Part shown: piece after piece, positions 34,531-43,298 of the stretch
Layout of the letters: each line of letters opens with the position of its first letter
How positions within the stretch are numbered: position 1 is the stretch's first letter
Assembly (NCBI RefSeq): GCF_000686725.1
Contig: NZ_JMLK01000018.1
Location: forward strand, 18,691 to 82,690
Reading direction: 5' to 3'
Source of the DNA: Clostridium akagii DSM 12554
GTDB lineage: Bacteria > Bacillota > Clostridia > Clostridiales > Clostridiaceae
DNA: 64,000 bases
Program-made: the position numbers and the translations under genes
Notes under the pieces: model-generated
The model's database searches: none
What the model saw: only the letters and a program-made list of their open reading frames with translations
What the model was told of the DNA's origin: nothing

Positions 34531-35325
34531 ATGTCAATATGGATAAAAATAATCTTGAAAGTATTGTTTTGGATTCTTGTTGGGGGAATTGGTTTCAATT
34601 ATATAATGCGGTTTATAAGTTATTCTTTTTATAAGCGTGCAAAACAAAATGGTAAGACTGAAGAAACTGTTCAAAAAATTGAGATTGGTAATTCGCTCGT
34701 AGGATATGTAAGAAGTGTTAATTTTCATGAGAAAAAGAAAACTATACTTTATTTTGGTGGTTCTGGCGAAATTGCATATAATGCTGCTTTGAGTTATGGG
34801 AAGCTATTTAATGATTACATTTTTGCTTGTGTAGATTATAAAGGAACTCAAGAAAGTAAAGGGAGGATGAATTTAAAGACAATGCAAGAATCTGCATTGC
34901 AGCTATATGATTACATAATCAAACAAGATTATGTGGACACTTCGCATATTGTTATTATGGGATATAGCTATGGATCAGGAATTGCAACATATCTTGCTTC
35001 AAAAAGAAAATGTTCAAAACTTGTATTGATAGCTGGCTATCGTGATATTTGTGATTTATACAATAAAATTATACCTGTCTTCTTTGGGCCAATTAGAATA
35101 TTTGTTACAGACAATATTGATGCAAAAACATATGCTACAAACATCCAAGAAGAATCTTTACTTATTACATCAGATGGTGACAAAACAATAAACAAGAAAA
35201 TCCCACAAGCACTTTCAAAACATTTCAAAAATGCAATAGTAAAAGAATTTAAGGGAATTGACCATGCAGATTATTGGAAACACGAAGAAGTTGTTTCATA
35301 TATCCATGAGTTTATAGATAACTAA
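34531..35325 (+). CDS. Membrane-anchored alpha/beta hydrolase
   Basis: 264 aa from ATG 34531 (GAGGT at 34519 is well spaced; ATG 34525 is too close). An N-terminal membrane segment (about 3-25, IWIKIILKVLFWILVGG) anchors the domain, probably facing out. YFGGSGEIAYN is the oxyanion-side strand, GYSYGSGIATYLA holds the nucleophile Ser, LLITSDGDKTI the acid Asp, and GIDHADYW the His. Substrate unknown; similar to YfhR/BEM46-like hydrolases. Confidence 0.85.
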   Translation: MSIWIKIILKVLFWILVGGIGFNYIMRFISYSFYKRAKQNGKTEETVQKIEIGNSLVGYVRSVNFHEKKKTILYFGGSGEIAYNAALSYGKLFNDYIFACVDYKGTQESKGRMNLKTMQESALQLYDYIIKQDYVDTSHIVIMGYSYGSGIATYLASKRKCSKLVLIAGYRDICDLYNKIIPVFFGPIRIFVTDNIDAKTYATNIQEESLLITSDGDKTINKKIPQALSKHFKNAIVKEFKGIDHADYWKHEEVVSYIHEFIDN

Positions 35326-35452
35326 ATTCTAATTATCCATATAACAGGGAGTCCCCAAAATTAATGTTCAATTGATAAATATAGTGAAAATCAAAGATAA
35401 TTAGATCGCTTATGTAAGGTAAATAAGTTTAATTAAAAAAGGAGAAATAAAA

Positions 35453-36370
35453 ATGAAAAAGTTATCAAAAACTCTTTTTGAACAATTAAATAGCTATATG
35501 AATAAAGACGTTAGACCATTGGAAAAAGCTATATTCAATTATTATTTTAATGATTCAAGTGGTGAAGATATATTAGATTCATTGGAAGCATTTCAAAATA
35601 CAGATGGAGGTTTTGGTAAAGGTATAGAACCCGATTTTAAACTTATAAAGTCCTCACCAATGGCAACATCGATTGGTTTAAGACATTTGAGCAAGTTAGA
35701 TAATAGTGATAGGGCACAAAATATGATTGCAAAGGCTGTTGAATATCTTGAGACGACTTTTGATAGTAATAGAAATGGTTGGTATAGTGTTCCTAGTATT
35801 GTTAACAACTATCCTCATGCACCTTGGTGGGAATTTAGAAATGATATAAATATGACAGTTATTGATTATTCATGGGGAAATCCTACTGCTGAATTGATAG
35901 GGTATGTTTATAAATATAAAAAATACCTCAATAAACTAGATATTGATTCTTTAAGAAATTATGCTATAACTAATTTAAATAATCGTACAGAGTTTAACTC
36001 AGAACATGAAATAATAAGTTATATTCATATGTATAATACTCTAGACGAAGAATTTTCTAGCCAAATTGTAGATACACTAAAATTAGCTGTTTCTGAATTA
36101 GTTAACATAAACCAATCTGAGTGGATAAATTATGTACCGACACCATTAAAATTTATAAACTTAGATTCTAAGAACTTTTTTGGAATTGAGTGTAAATTCA
36201 TAGATCAAAATTTAGATTATTTAATAGATGGACTTGAAGAAAATGGTAAAGTATTGACTACATGGCAGTGGGACAAGTATTTAGAAGAATGGGAAATTGC
36301 TAAGAATGAATGGATGGGAATCCTAACCCTTGAGGCTTTATTATCTTTATTAAAGTTTAATCGAATATAG
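35453..36370 (+). CDS. Alpha/alpha-toroid (terpenoid cyclase/prenyltransferase-like) protein
   Basis: 305 aa, SD AAAGGAG. Repeated pairs of helices with QNTDGGFGKGIEPDFK, a QxxDGGFG type repeat, plus YLETTFDSNRNGWYSVP and a long C-terminal helical part. This is the fold of squalene cyclases and protein prenyltransferases, but the DxDD cyclase motif is absent, so it is probably not a cyclase. Function unknown. Confidence 0.65.
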   Translation: MKKLSKTLFEQLNSYMNKDVRPLEKAIFNYYFNDSSGEDILDSLEAFQNTDGGFGKGIEPDFKLIKSSPMATSIGLRHLSKLDNSDRAQNMIAKAVEYLETTFDSNRNGWYSVPSIVNNYPHAPWWEFRNDINMTVIDYSWGNPTAELIGYVYKYKKYLNKLDIDSLRNYAITNLNNRTEFNSEHEIISYIHMYNTLDEEFSSQIVDTLKLAVSELVNINQSEWINYVPTPLKFINLDSKNFFGIECKFIDQNLDYLIDGLEENGKVLTTWQWDKYLEEWEIAKNEWMGILTLEALLSLLKFNRI

Positions 36371-36517
36371 ATAAGGTAATAGGAAGGATTTTTCATAAAT
36401 TTAGTCACAATCAACTGTTAGAATTACTGAAAAAATTAGTAGTTTAAGTTACTTAGGAATCGTTGAAAAATGCGAAGAAAAATACACAGACAAATAGTAA
36501 TTTAAAAAGGTGGTTTG

Positions 36518-37000
36518 ATGGGTTTAATGAAATATTTATTAGTTATAGATATGCAGGAAGACTACGTAGGAGATTCTCGGAATGTAAAAATGTATCCTTA
36601 TGATTCTAAGAAACTGATACATTCTATCAATGATAAAATTTTTGAATATCCTAAAGAATCAGTGATTTACATTGTAAATAGATTCTTTTGGGAAATTGGG
36701 AGAAAACCAAAAAAATTAGTTAATGGACTTTCTGTTATATCTGATAATGTGTTTGAAAAAAGAAAGGCAAGTTGTTTTTCTAATAAAAAGTTATTGGATT
36801 ATTTACAAAAGGTAAATGCAAGCGAACTTGAGTTAGTCGGTGTAGATGGTAATTACTGTGTAGGTGCTTCAGCAATTGATGGAATAACTAATCAATATAA
36901 AATTTTATTTAATGAATCACTTGTTGGTATTGGAAATTATAACAAATTCAAAAAAACAAAAAAGAAATTAGAGGAAAGTGGTGTGATATTTACCGCTTAA
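36518..37000 (+). CDS. Isochorismatase-like cysteine hydrolase
   Basis: 160 aa from ATG 36518 (AAGGTGG just upstream). Catalytic triad: Asp in LLVIDMQEDYVG, Lys in FEKRKASCF, and Cys in VDGNYCVGASAIDG. Cytosolic amidase/nicotinamidase-like fold; substrate not evident. The gap before it (36371-36517) carries a short decayed C-terminus, TEKISSLSYLGIVEKCEE. Confidence 0.85.
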   Translation: MGLMKYLLVIDMQEDYVGDSRNVKMYPYDSKKLIHSINDKIFEYPKESVIYIVNRFFWEIGRKPKKLVNGLSVISDNVFEKRKASCFSNKKLLDYLQKVNASELELVGVDGNYCVGASAIDGITNQYKILFNESLVGIGNYNKFKKTKKKLEESGVIFTA

Positions 37001-37136
37001 ACAATATAAGGTTCATGTTTGTAAAAAAACTATTTAATATTTGAGATAAAAGTAGTACATCAATTTACAATTACTCATATGTACCATACCCACATTTTAA
37101 AAAAAGGTATGATACTAGCAAATCACAGAAAGCATG

Positions 37137-37778
37137 TTATTTTTTCGCACGAAAGATATCGCATAATAAACTCATATTGAGATAGATAAAATCTTCTTGA
37201 TTGAGTGAAAAATGATTTGTAAATGTTTTACCGGACACAGAAAGCATGTTAAAAAATGCTGTTATTAAAAATTCAGCAGAATAAGTTACACTCATTGTGT
37301 CAAGATCTGTACGTATACTTCCGTCTGCTTTACCTTCATCAATAACATTTAGAACCTCCTGTGCTAGTAAGTCAGTAAACTTATTGAATTCGAGATATTG
37401 GGTTACATTTTGATTTTTTGATTTTATATATCCAACATAGTTCATTAACTGCAAAGTACCAGGATAATCCTTATAGAATCGATAATAAGCAGATGCTAAA
37501 CTCTCAAGCTTTTCAAAGCCGGTACTACAACCATCATTAATCTCCTCATGAAAGTAGTATATAAGTCGATTAAATCCTCTAACTACCACTGCAAAATACA
37601 AATCTTCTTTATCTGTAAAATATTGATATACCGTCTTTCTAGTAAACTCGGCCTCTCTAGCTATTTCTTCCATTGAAGCTCCGTTAAATCCCATTATAGT
37701 AAATATTTTTTCTGCAGCATTTATGATATCTTCTTCTCTTGTCTTTTTCTCTTTTTCTCGTCTAGATATAATATCCAT
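37137..37778 (-). CDS. TetR/AcrR-family transcriptional regulator
   Basis: 213 aa from the ATG whose first base is 37778, with AGAGGAG upstream; the longer frame has no ribosome site. The N-terminal helix-turn-helix is IINAAEKIFTIMGFNGASMEEIAREAEFTRKTVYQYFTDKEDLY (shown in parts: IFTIMGFNGASMEEIAREAE, TRKTVYQYFTDKEDLY). The C-terminal ligand domain is typical in length. It is divergent from an iron-sulfur-flavoprotein-like reductase gene, its likely target. Confidence 0.9.
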   Translation of the reverse strand: MDIISRREKEKKTREEDIINAAEKIFTIMGFNGASMEEIAREAEFTRKTVYQYFTDKEDLYFAVVVRGFNRLIYYFHEEINDGCSTGFEKLESLASAYYRFYKDYPGTLQLMNYVGYIKSKNQNVTQYLEFNKFTDLLAQEVLNVIDEGKADGSIRTDLDTMSVTYSAEFLITAFFNMLSVSGKTFTNHFSLNQEDFIYLNMSLLCDIFRAKK

Positions 37779-37989
37779 AAAATTTTCTCCTCTTGATTGA
37801 CAACTGTGATAAACATGATGTATAATTTGGTTACAACGTGTAACATCTGTAGACAACATGTATACGAATATTATATGATATTATTTTTTTCCTGTCAACA
37901 AATAGGAAGAGTATGGTTATACATACTTGTTGATCAAATAGGCAGATTACAACGTTATGCGCGTATATATGGTAAGAGGAGATGCAAAT

Positions 37990-38709
37990 ATGAAAAAAAA
38001 TATTAAAGTAGTTGGAGTGATAAGCAGTGCAAGATTTAATGGAAATACTGCTGCACTTGTGAGAGAAGCACTTAAGGGTGCTGAAGAAGAAGGTGCATCA
38101 GTAATGGAAATTTTCCTTCCCAAATATAAGCTTGGATTTTGCACAGGGTGTTTAACTTGTACAGCCAAGGGGAAATGTCCTGTACTTGACGATTTTGAAG
38201 CCATTAGAAAACTTATTTATGAAGCTGATGGAATTATTTTGGGGTCTCCAACCTATGCTATGGAACATAATGCAATTATGAAGTGTTTTTTTGAACGATT
38301 GGGACCTTACACCATGTATGCCTCTTTGCTTGGCGGGAAGTATGGTGCGGGAATATCTACATCCTACGGCAATTCATCAAAAAAAGTAGCTAAGGGTCTT
38401 ACTGGAGTATTTAAGCTGGGAATATTTCAAAGGAGTTACGTTTCGGGATTTCTAGGAGTAAACACTATGGTTAAAGGAGTCGAAAGAAGAGTTAGTGAAA
38501 GTCTTGCTGACATGAATAAAGCTCATGACCTGGGAAGAAAAATGACAATGGACATAAATAGTGGGAATAAGTATCATTTTCAGAATTTAATTATGCGGAT
38601 AATTATTTCCATATCCTTAAAGCCTATTTTTAAAAAAAGTATTTTGCGGAATAAAGAAGGAAGGGAACATGCTACGTATAGTAGCCTTCACCAAAGGGGT
38701 CTGATCTGA
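37990..38709 (+). CDS. Flavodoxin-fold NADPH-dependent FMN reductase / iron-sulfur flavoprotein-like
   Basis: 239 aa from ATG 37990 (AAGAGGAG upstream). GVISSARFNGNTAALVREAL is the FMN-binding loop. CTGCLTCTAKGKCPVLDDF matches the compact Cys motif of iron-sulfur flavoproteins and related oxidoreductases. LGSPTYAMEHNAIMKCFFERLG is the second flavin loop. The extra C-terminal 60 residues include a hydrophobic stretch (about 196-212). Likely a TetR-controlled redox enzyme. It is followed closely by a broken membrane-protein gene. Confidence 0.87.
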   Translation: MKKNIKVVGVISSARFNGNTAALVREALKGAEEEGASVMEIFLPKYKLGFCTGCLTCTAKGKCPVLDDFEAIRKLIYEADGIILGSPTYAMEHNAIMKCFFERLGPYTMYASLLGGKYGAGISTSYGNSSKKVAKGLTGVFKLGIFQRSYVSGFLGVNTMVKGVERRVSESLADMNKAHDLGRKMTMDINSGNKYHFQNLIMRIIISISLKPIFKKSILRNKEGREHATYSSLHQRGLI

Positions 38710-38759
38710 GTAAAGCCTTGAATACAAATCAAAAAAATTACTTACATAGGGGGAGCATT

Positions 38760-39338
38760 ATGGGGAGATTTTTATCAAAATTATCAACTGATATGTTAAA
38801 GGTTTCAACAAAAAAATATATCTTGATTTTCATTGGAGTTCTATTATTCATGGGATATCTGTCTACTAATAATGTTACAGGTACAGCTAGACTTAAAGAA
38901 ATCAGTAACGGAATTCAACCCTTGGATATGAAGTTTAGCTATAGTCAAGGTGAAGCATATGATATTATCAAAAGATTAGGAGTTTTAGGACGATAGTTTT
39001 ATATTAAATGGTTACTTATTGATTTTGTGGTTTCACTTTCGACGATGATCCTTCATTCCTGCATTATCACGTATTTTCTTAAGAAATTATCCATCAGTGG
39101 GAAAATACAAAAAATAAACCTACTCCCCTATGCTAGAGGTGCTTTTGATTACCTGGAAAACTGTACTATTTTAATAATGCTTCTTAACTATCCTAAAGTG
39201 TTTATGGCAGTTGCAAGCATATCTAATTTAATGACGATTATAAAATGGATTTTATTTGTTATTTCTTTGGCTGTTATAATCATTCTCATGATTATAACAG
39301 GATTCAAAGCTATCAAATTTAGGTATACTACTTTTTAG
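38760..39338 (+). pseudogene. Membrane-protein gene interrupted by an in-frame TAG
   Basis: ATG 38760 follows GGGGGAG. The frame encodes a first membrane segment (YILIFIGVLLFMGYLS) and reads to LGVLGR, then TAG at 38994-38996, then continues in the same frame through FYIKWLLIDFVVSLSTMILH and two more membrane segments to 39338. Without the stop it would be a 192-residue four-segment membrane protein. Nonsense mutation or base error. Confidence 0.65.
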
Positions 39339-39382
39339 AGTACTAAATTGTTTGACTAACAAAGAATAATATAAGGAGAAAT

Positions 39383-39454
39383 ATGGATATAGTAGTGATA
39401 TATGATAAAAAATATGACTATGAGTTTAACCCATCAAAAAAGTCGATACATTAG
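39383..39454 (+). other. Very short ORF, probable remnant
   Basis: AAGGAGAAAT then ATG and 23 codons, MDIVVIYDKKYDYEFNPSKK plus three, then a stop. A good ribosome site but no recognisable product. Confidence 0.25.
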
Positions 39455-39485
39455 TATCCAAATTACTTTCTGAAAAGTCCATCTG

Positions 39486-40133
39486 CTACTGTATTTGTAC
39501 AGTAACTTTTTTCATTGTTTGAGGTGTTAAAGGTTTATCATTTGCATCTCTTTTTATACTTACTATCTTATCAACCTCGTCCATACCTTGTGTAACTTTT
39601 CCAAAAGCAGCATAGTCACCATCAAGCCCAGGATTATCTTTTACCATAATAAAAAATTGAGAGCCAGCTGAATTTGGTTCTTGTGTTCTTGCCATAGAAA
39701 GAATTCCTCGGGTATGTTTTAGAGGATTATTAAATCCGTTGCTTTTGAATTCTCCTGTGATGGTATATCCAGGTCCACCGCCGCCAGTACCAGTTGGGTC
39801 TCCACCTTGTATCATGAATTCTGGAATTACTCTATGAAATATCAAGCCATTATAAAAACCTTTTTGTATTAAGCTTATAAAATTATCTACTGTTTTAGGA
39901 GCAATGTCAGGGTATAATTCAGCCTTGATTACTGCACCATCAGCCATTTCAATAGTTACGATAGGTTTTTTTTCACTGTATTTACTTTTATATTTAGAGC
40001 TTGAAGAAGTATTAGCTTTTGTTGTACCATTACTTGAATTTGTTTTAGATGAGCTTGAACATCCAACTGCTAGCAGAGCCACCATAAGCAGAGAAAAAAA
40101 TATTAATTTTTTCTTTAGATTGATAATTTTCAT
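39486..40133 (-). CDS. Cyclophilin-type peptidyl-prolyl isomerase lipoprotein
   Basis: 215 aa. Lipoprotein signal MKIINLKKKLIFFSLLMVAL with lipobox LAVGC (Cys at residue 25), then a Ser/Lys-rich linker to about residue 55. The cyclophilin domain follows: FHRVIPEFMIQGGDPTGTGGGGPGY, GILSMARTQEPNSAGSQFFIM, GLDGDYAAFGKV. It would assist folding of exported proteins at the outer face of the membrane, which fits an organism secreting hydrolases. Single gene with a terminal SD AGGAGG. Confidence 0.93.
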   Translation of the reverse strand: MKIINLKKKLIFFSLLMVALLAVGCSSSSKTNSSNGTTKANTSSSSKYKSKYSEKKPIVTIEMADGAVIKAELYPDIAPKTVDNFISLIQKGFYNGLIFHRVIPEFMIQGGDPTGTGGGGPGYTITGEFKSNGFNNPLKHTRGILSMARTQEPNSAGSQFFIMVKDNPGLDGDYAAFGKVTQGMDEVDKIVSIKRDANDKPLTPQTMKKVTVQIQ

Positions 40134-40334
40134 GTTTTAAAGTCCTCCTTAAAAATTTACACTTTTTAAATGAAATATGTCATTTTAACATAAGTTACTA
40201 ATTATAGATAGTTTAATCAAACCTATAAGTATATTACCAAAACATGTGTTTATATTCAATAGCTACATTATTAAATATACTTTTATTCATGAGCTACAAT
40301 TTAAAGTTTTATTAAAGAAATAATCCATAAAACT

Positions 40335-40530
40335 TTGACAAGAAAACTAAACCATAGTAATCTAAAAGAATAAGTTTAATCAATAATGATTAATTAAAAG
40401 GGAATCAGGTGAGAATCCTGAACGGTCACGCCACTGTAAAAGATGAATTTAAATATAATAGCCACTGGGAAACTGGGAAGGCAAATTTAAATAATGATTC
40501 CAAGTCAGGAGACCTGCTTATGTTTTACGC
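40335..40530 (+). ncRNA. Cobalamin (B12) riboswitch controlling the NiCoT gene
   Basis: Promoter TTGACA (40335) and TAATCT (40358) come first. The conserved B12 elements follow in order: GGGAATCAGGTGAGAATCCTG (given as GGGAATC, AGGTGAGAATCCTG), then CACGCCACTGTAA (B12 box variant), GCCACTGGG, CTGGGAAGGC, and AAGTCAGGAGACCTGCT. The element sits directly before a cobalt/nickel permease gene, the expected target. The expression platform lies within 40530-40660. High vitamin B12 should shut down cobalt uptake. Confidence 0.92.
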
Positions 40531-40662
40531 TTTCAAACTCTACGATTGATAGGGAGGGTGTTATAAAATTAATATATTTAAACTGATTTTTTATTCATAA
40601 TTTTATTTACTGATTTTTTTTATTAATCTGGCTCAGTAAATACAGTTATGAAAGGATAAAAT

Positions 40663-41694
40663 ATGAACAAAAATTTGTTAGCAAACTCAAAGAATGGATA
40701 TTTAGAAGCCTCAAAATATTTATTTATGGTTTTTACAATATATTGTGTAGGAGGAATACTTCTTTTTTCTAATATAGTTAGGTATCCTCAGATTTTAGGA
40801 ATGGCCGTATTATCTTATACTTTTGGCCTTCAGCATGCTTTTGATGTAGATCATATTGCCGCTATTGATAATATGTCTCGTAAATTAATTGGGCAGGGTA
40901 AAAAGACTAAGGGCGTAGGCTTTTTCTTTTCAATTGGACATTCCACAACAGTAATTATTTTGGCTCTATTAACAATTTTTGCAGTGAGATGGGCAGAAAA
41001 AGCACTTCCTAAGTTTAATGCAGTTGGAGGCGTTGTTGCTACCTTGATTTCTGGTTGTTTTCTACTTCTTCTTGCAATAATAAATTTAATTATGTTAAAA
41101 GATATTATAATTACTTTTAGAAGTATGCGTCATGGGGATTATCATGAAAAGATTGATGAAGAATCAAATAAGGGTTTCATAGGTGCCTTGATAAATCGCT
41201 TACTTAATATCATAACTAAAAATGGACATGTTTATATAGTAGGATTTTTATTTGGGCTTGGTTTTGATACTGCGACGCAGATAGCAGTACTAGCCACTTC
41301 AGCAACAGCTGTTAATCAAGGGGTTCCATGGATAGCAATTTTATCTTTCCCAATTCTCTTTACAGCAGGTATGACTACTATGGATACCTTAGATGGAATA
41401 TTTATGAGTACGGCTTACAAATGGGTGCTTTCTTCCCCACTAAGAAAAGTATATTACAATTTAACTATAACAGGTCTTTCAATACTAGCTGCAGGAGTTA
41501 TTGGTATAATAGAAGTAGTTCAGGTAATAGCTGAGGAACGTAATCTTAACAGTGGTGTATGGCTATGGCTTCAGAACTTGGATTTTAATATAATGGGGCG
41601 TATTCTAGTTGTAATGTTTATAATAGTTTGGTCCGTATCATTTATAGGGTGGAAAGTATTTCGTCTTGGAGAAAAGGAAACTGATTATATTTAA
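40663..41694 (+). CDS. NiCoT-family nickel/cobalt permease, B12-regulated (cobalt likely)
   Basis: 343 aa, about eight membrane segments. The family signature in the second helix reads QHAFDVDHIAAIDN; most NiCoT proteins, including the paralogue at 62064, have RHAFDADHIAAIDN. GFLFGLGFDTATQIAVLATSA and FTAGMTTMDTLDGIFMSTAY are the other conserved blocks. Because a B12 riboswitch stands upstream, cobalt is the probable substrate. The two copies in this window are close over their full length, so this is a duplication with a changed substrate motif. Confidence 0.92.
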   Translation: MNKNLLANSKNGYLEASKYLFMVFTIYCVGGILLFSNIVRYPQILGMAVLSYTFGLQHAFDVDHIAAIDNMSRKLIGQGKKTKGVGFFFSIGHSTTVIILALLTIFAVRWAEKALPKFNAVGGVVATLISGCFLLLLAIINLIMLKDIIITFRSMRHGDYHEKIDEESNKGFIGALINRLLNIITKNGHVYIVGFLFGLGFDTATQIAVLATSATAVNQGVPWIAILSFPILFTAGMTTMDTLDGIFMSTAYKWVLSSPLRKVYYNLTITGLSILAAGVIGIIEVVQVIAEERNLNSGVWLWLQNLDFNIMGRILVVMFIIVWSVSFIGWKVFRLGEKETDYI

Positions 41695-41748
41695 GTGCTG
41701 AGCAAAACCATATTTACAAATTTCATTCAGTGAAGGAGGTATTTTTAT

Positions 41749-42135
41749 ATGATGATTTCAAAAGTAAGTCAAAAATACAATATATCAGCAGATACGCTAC
41801 GGTATTATGAGCGAATTGGTTTGATTCCACCAGTGAATCGAAATGTGAACGGAATCAGGGATTATACAGAAGAAGATTGTAATTGGGTCCATTTTATGAA
41901 ATGTATGCGCGGTGCAGGACTTTCCATTGAAGTATTAGTAGAGTACATAACCATGTCTCAGCAGGGGGATTCTACAATCAAAGCTAGAAAAGAGCTTTTG
42001 ATAGAACAACGTAGTCGGCTTGCCGAAGACATTAAAGAAAGGCAGGAAACGCTTAAACGTCTGGATAAAAAAATTTATGGATATGAAGAGAGAATGTTTG
42101 CAAAAAAAGAAAAACTAAAAAGACCAGATGCCTAA
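41749..42135 (+). CDS. MerR-family regulator, AdhR-like
   Basis: 128 aa with SD GAAGGAGG. N-terminal winged helix ISKVSQKYNISADTLRYYERIGLIPPVNRN, then EEDCNWVHFMKCMRGAGLSIE and a coiled-coil dimer helix (LLIEQRSRLAEDIKERQETLK). No Cys metal site, so it belongs to the aldehyde/oxidant-type MerR group. It is one of two candidates to act on the four TTGACT-N19 promoters in 48045-57688. Confidence 0.88.
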   Translation: MMISKVSQKYNISADTLRYYERIGLIPPVNRNVNGIRDYTEEDCNWVHFMKCMRGAGLSIEVLVEYITMSQQGDSTIKARKELLIEQRSRLAEDIKERQETLKRLDKKIYGYEERMFAKKEKLKRPDA

Positions 42136-42197
42136 TTTTGGTCTTTTAAATATTTAAATAGGAAACAGTTATATGTATATATTATCCTAAATAAAAT

Positions 42198-42644
42198 TCA
42201 CTTCACCAAAACTTCAATATCCTTTAAGCTTTTTAATAATTCTTCAAATCGTACTTTGCCAATACCGTTCTCTATCTTATTCTGTGCTTCATTCCACAGT
42301 GGAGTAGCCACCTCTATTATTTTAATGCCCTTATCAGTTATGGATATGGATTTTTTTCTGCAGTCTTTTTCTTCTTTTTTAATGTTAATATATCCGTTCT
42401 TTTTAAGCAATTGAATATTTCTTGTTACAGTGCTTTGATCCATGAGTAAAATGTCTCCAAGGTCACAAACAGAAATATTTTCATTCAAATAAATATCCAA
42501 TAATAATAAGCATTGAGTACTCCGTAGACCAGTTGGTTGAAGTATTTTATCATAAAATTGTGTAATAGTTCGGGTGGTTTTCCGAAGATTACCGCAGGCA
42601 CAATTTTTTATATGTTCCTTATCCAATGAATTTAAACTGCACAT
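42198..42644 (-). CDS. MarR-family transcriptional regulator
   Basis: 148 aa. Winged helix: STQCLLLLDIYLNENISVCDLGDILLMDQSTVTRNIQLLKKNGYI (key part MDQSTVTRNIQLLKKNGYI) and wing KEEKDCRKKSISITDKG. Two N-terminal Cys elements (MCSLNSL and NCACGN) could be redox-sensing. A perfect palindrome, GTATATGCATATAC, lies 24 nt upstream and is a likely autoregulatory operator. Confidence 0.88.
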   Translation of the reverse strand: MCSLNSLDKEHIKNCACGNLRKTTRTITQFYDKILQPTGLRSTQCLLLLDIYLNENISVCDLGDILLMDQSTVTRNIQLLKKNGYINIKKEEKDCRKKSISITDKGIKIIEVATPLWNEAQNKIENGIGKVRFEELLKSLKDIEVLVK

Positions 42645-42667
42645 AAATTACCTCCAACTCAATATAT

Positions 42668-42681
42668 GTATATGCATATAC
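42668..42681 (-). promoter_or_regulatory. Palindromic MarR operator candidate
   Basis: GTATATGCATATAC, a perfect 14-bp palindrome within alternating TA sequence, 24 nt upstream of the MarR start at 42644. Confidence 0.45.
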
Positions 42682-42696
42682 TATATTATTTTTAGA

Positions 42697-43104
42697 TTAA
42701 TGTAAAGACCTTGGTTTTATATCTTGATGGATTTTCTCAGTTCCAGCACTTAGTGCAGTTTTATAATACCAGCATTTATAATTAATGGTGCTCAGAGTTT
42801 TTTGGAGGGCAGCCATTTGTTCTTCAACTATTTCCTTACGTTCCATAAACATATTATAACGCTCTTGAAGGGTAGTATCACCATGTATACACCAATCAAT
42901 AAATATTTTAATATCTTTAATTGGCATTCCGGTCATTTTTAGGCATTCAATAATATCAAGCAATTGTAGATCGTTGTCCGAAAAGACTCGAATGCCGGAA
43001 TCTTTACGTTCAACAAATGGTAAAAGTCCTTCTTTATCATAGTAACGCAGAGTTGATGGTGATAATTTAAATTTTTTAGCAACTTCACCGATTGTATAAT
43101 TCAT
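42697..43104 (-). CDS. MerR-family regulator
   Basis: 135 aa, SD AGGAGG. Winged helix MNYTIGEVAKKFKLSPSTLRYYDKEGLLPFVERK, then DLQLLDIIECLKMTGMPIKDI, a helix with FMERKEIVEEQMAALQKTL and the tail INYKCWYYKTALSAGTE. This tail type is common in MerR proteins that control aldo/keto reductases and Fe-ADHs, matching the genes at 48-59 kb. It is the best candidate for the four MerR-type promoters there. Its own promoter is probably TTGACA-N17-TATTAA on the minus strand at 43165-43193. Confidence 0.9.
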   Translation of the reverse strand: MNYTIGEVAKKFKLSPSTLRYYDKEGLLPFVERKDSGIRVFSDNDLQLLDIIECLKMTGMPIKDIKIFIDWCIHGDTTLQERYNMFMERKEIVEEQMAALQKTLSTINYKCWYYKTALSAGTEKIHQDIKPRSLH

Positions 43105-43164
43105 ATAGACCTCCTAATGTTCAGTGATGTAATTAGAGCTAAAGTAAGCTTTAATTACAAATAA

Positions 43165-43193
43165 TTAATAGCACATTTTATTGTTTATGTCAA
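43165..43193 (-). promoter_or_regulatory. Promoter candidate of the MerR gene at 42697
   Basis: On the minus strand TTGACA (43193-43188), 17-nt spacer, TATTAA (43170-43165); leader of about 55 nt. Confidence 0.5.
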
Positions 43194-43298
43194 TAAAAAT
43201 GCTGGAATTGAAATTAAAGCTGCAAAATCGTATACTAACAATTACATTTACTTTGGTATATAATTATAAAATACTTTAGTAAAATGGGAGAAATATTA

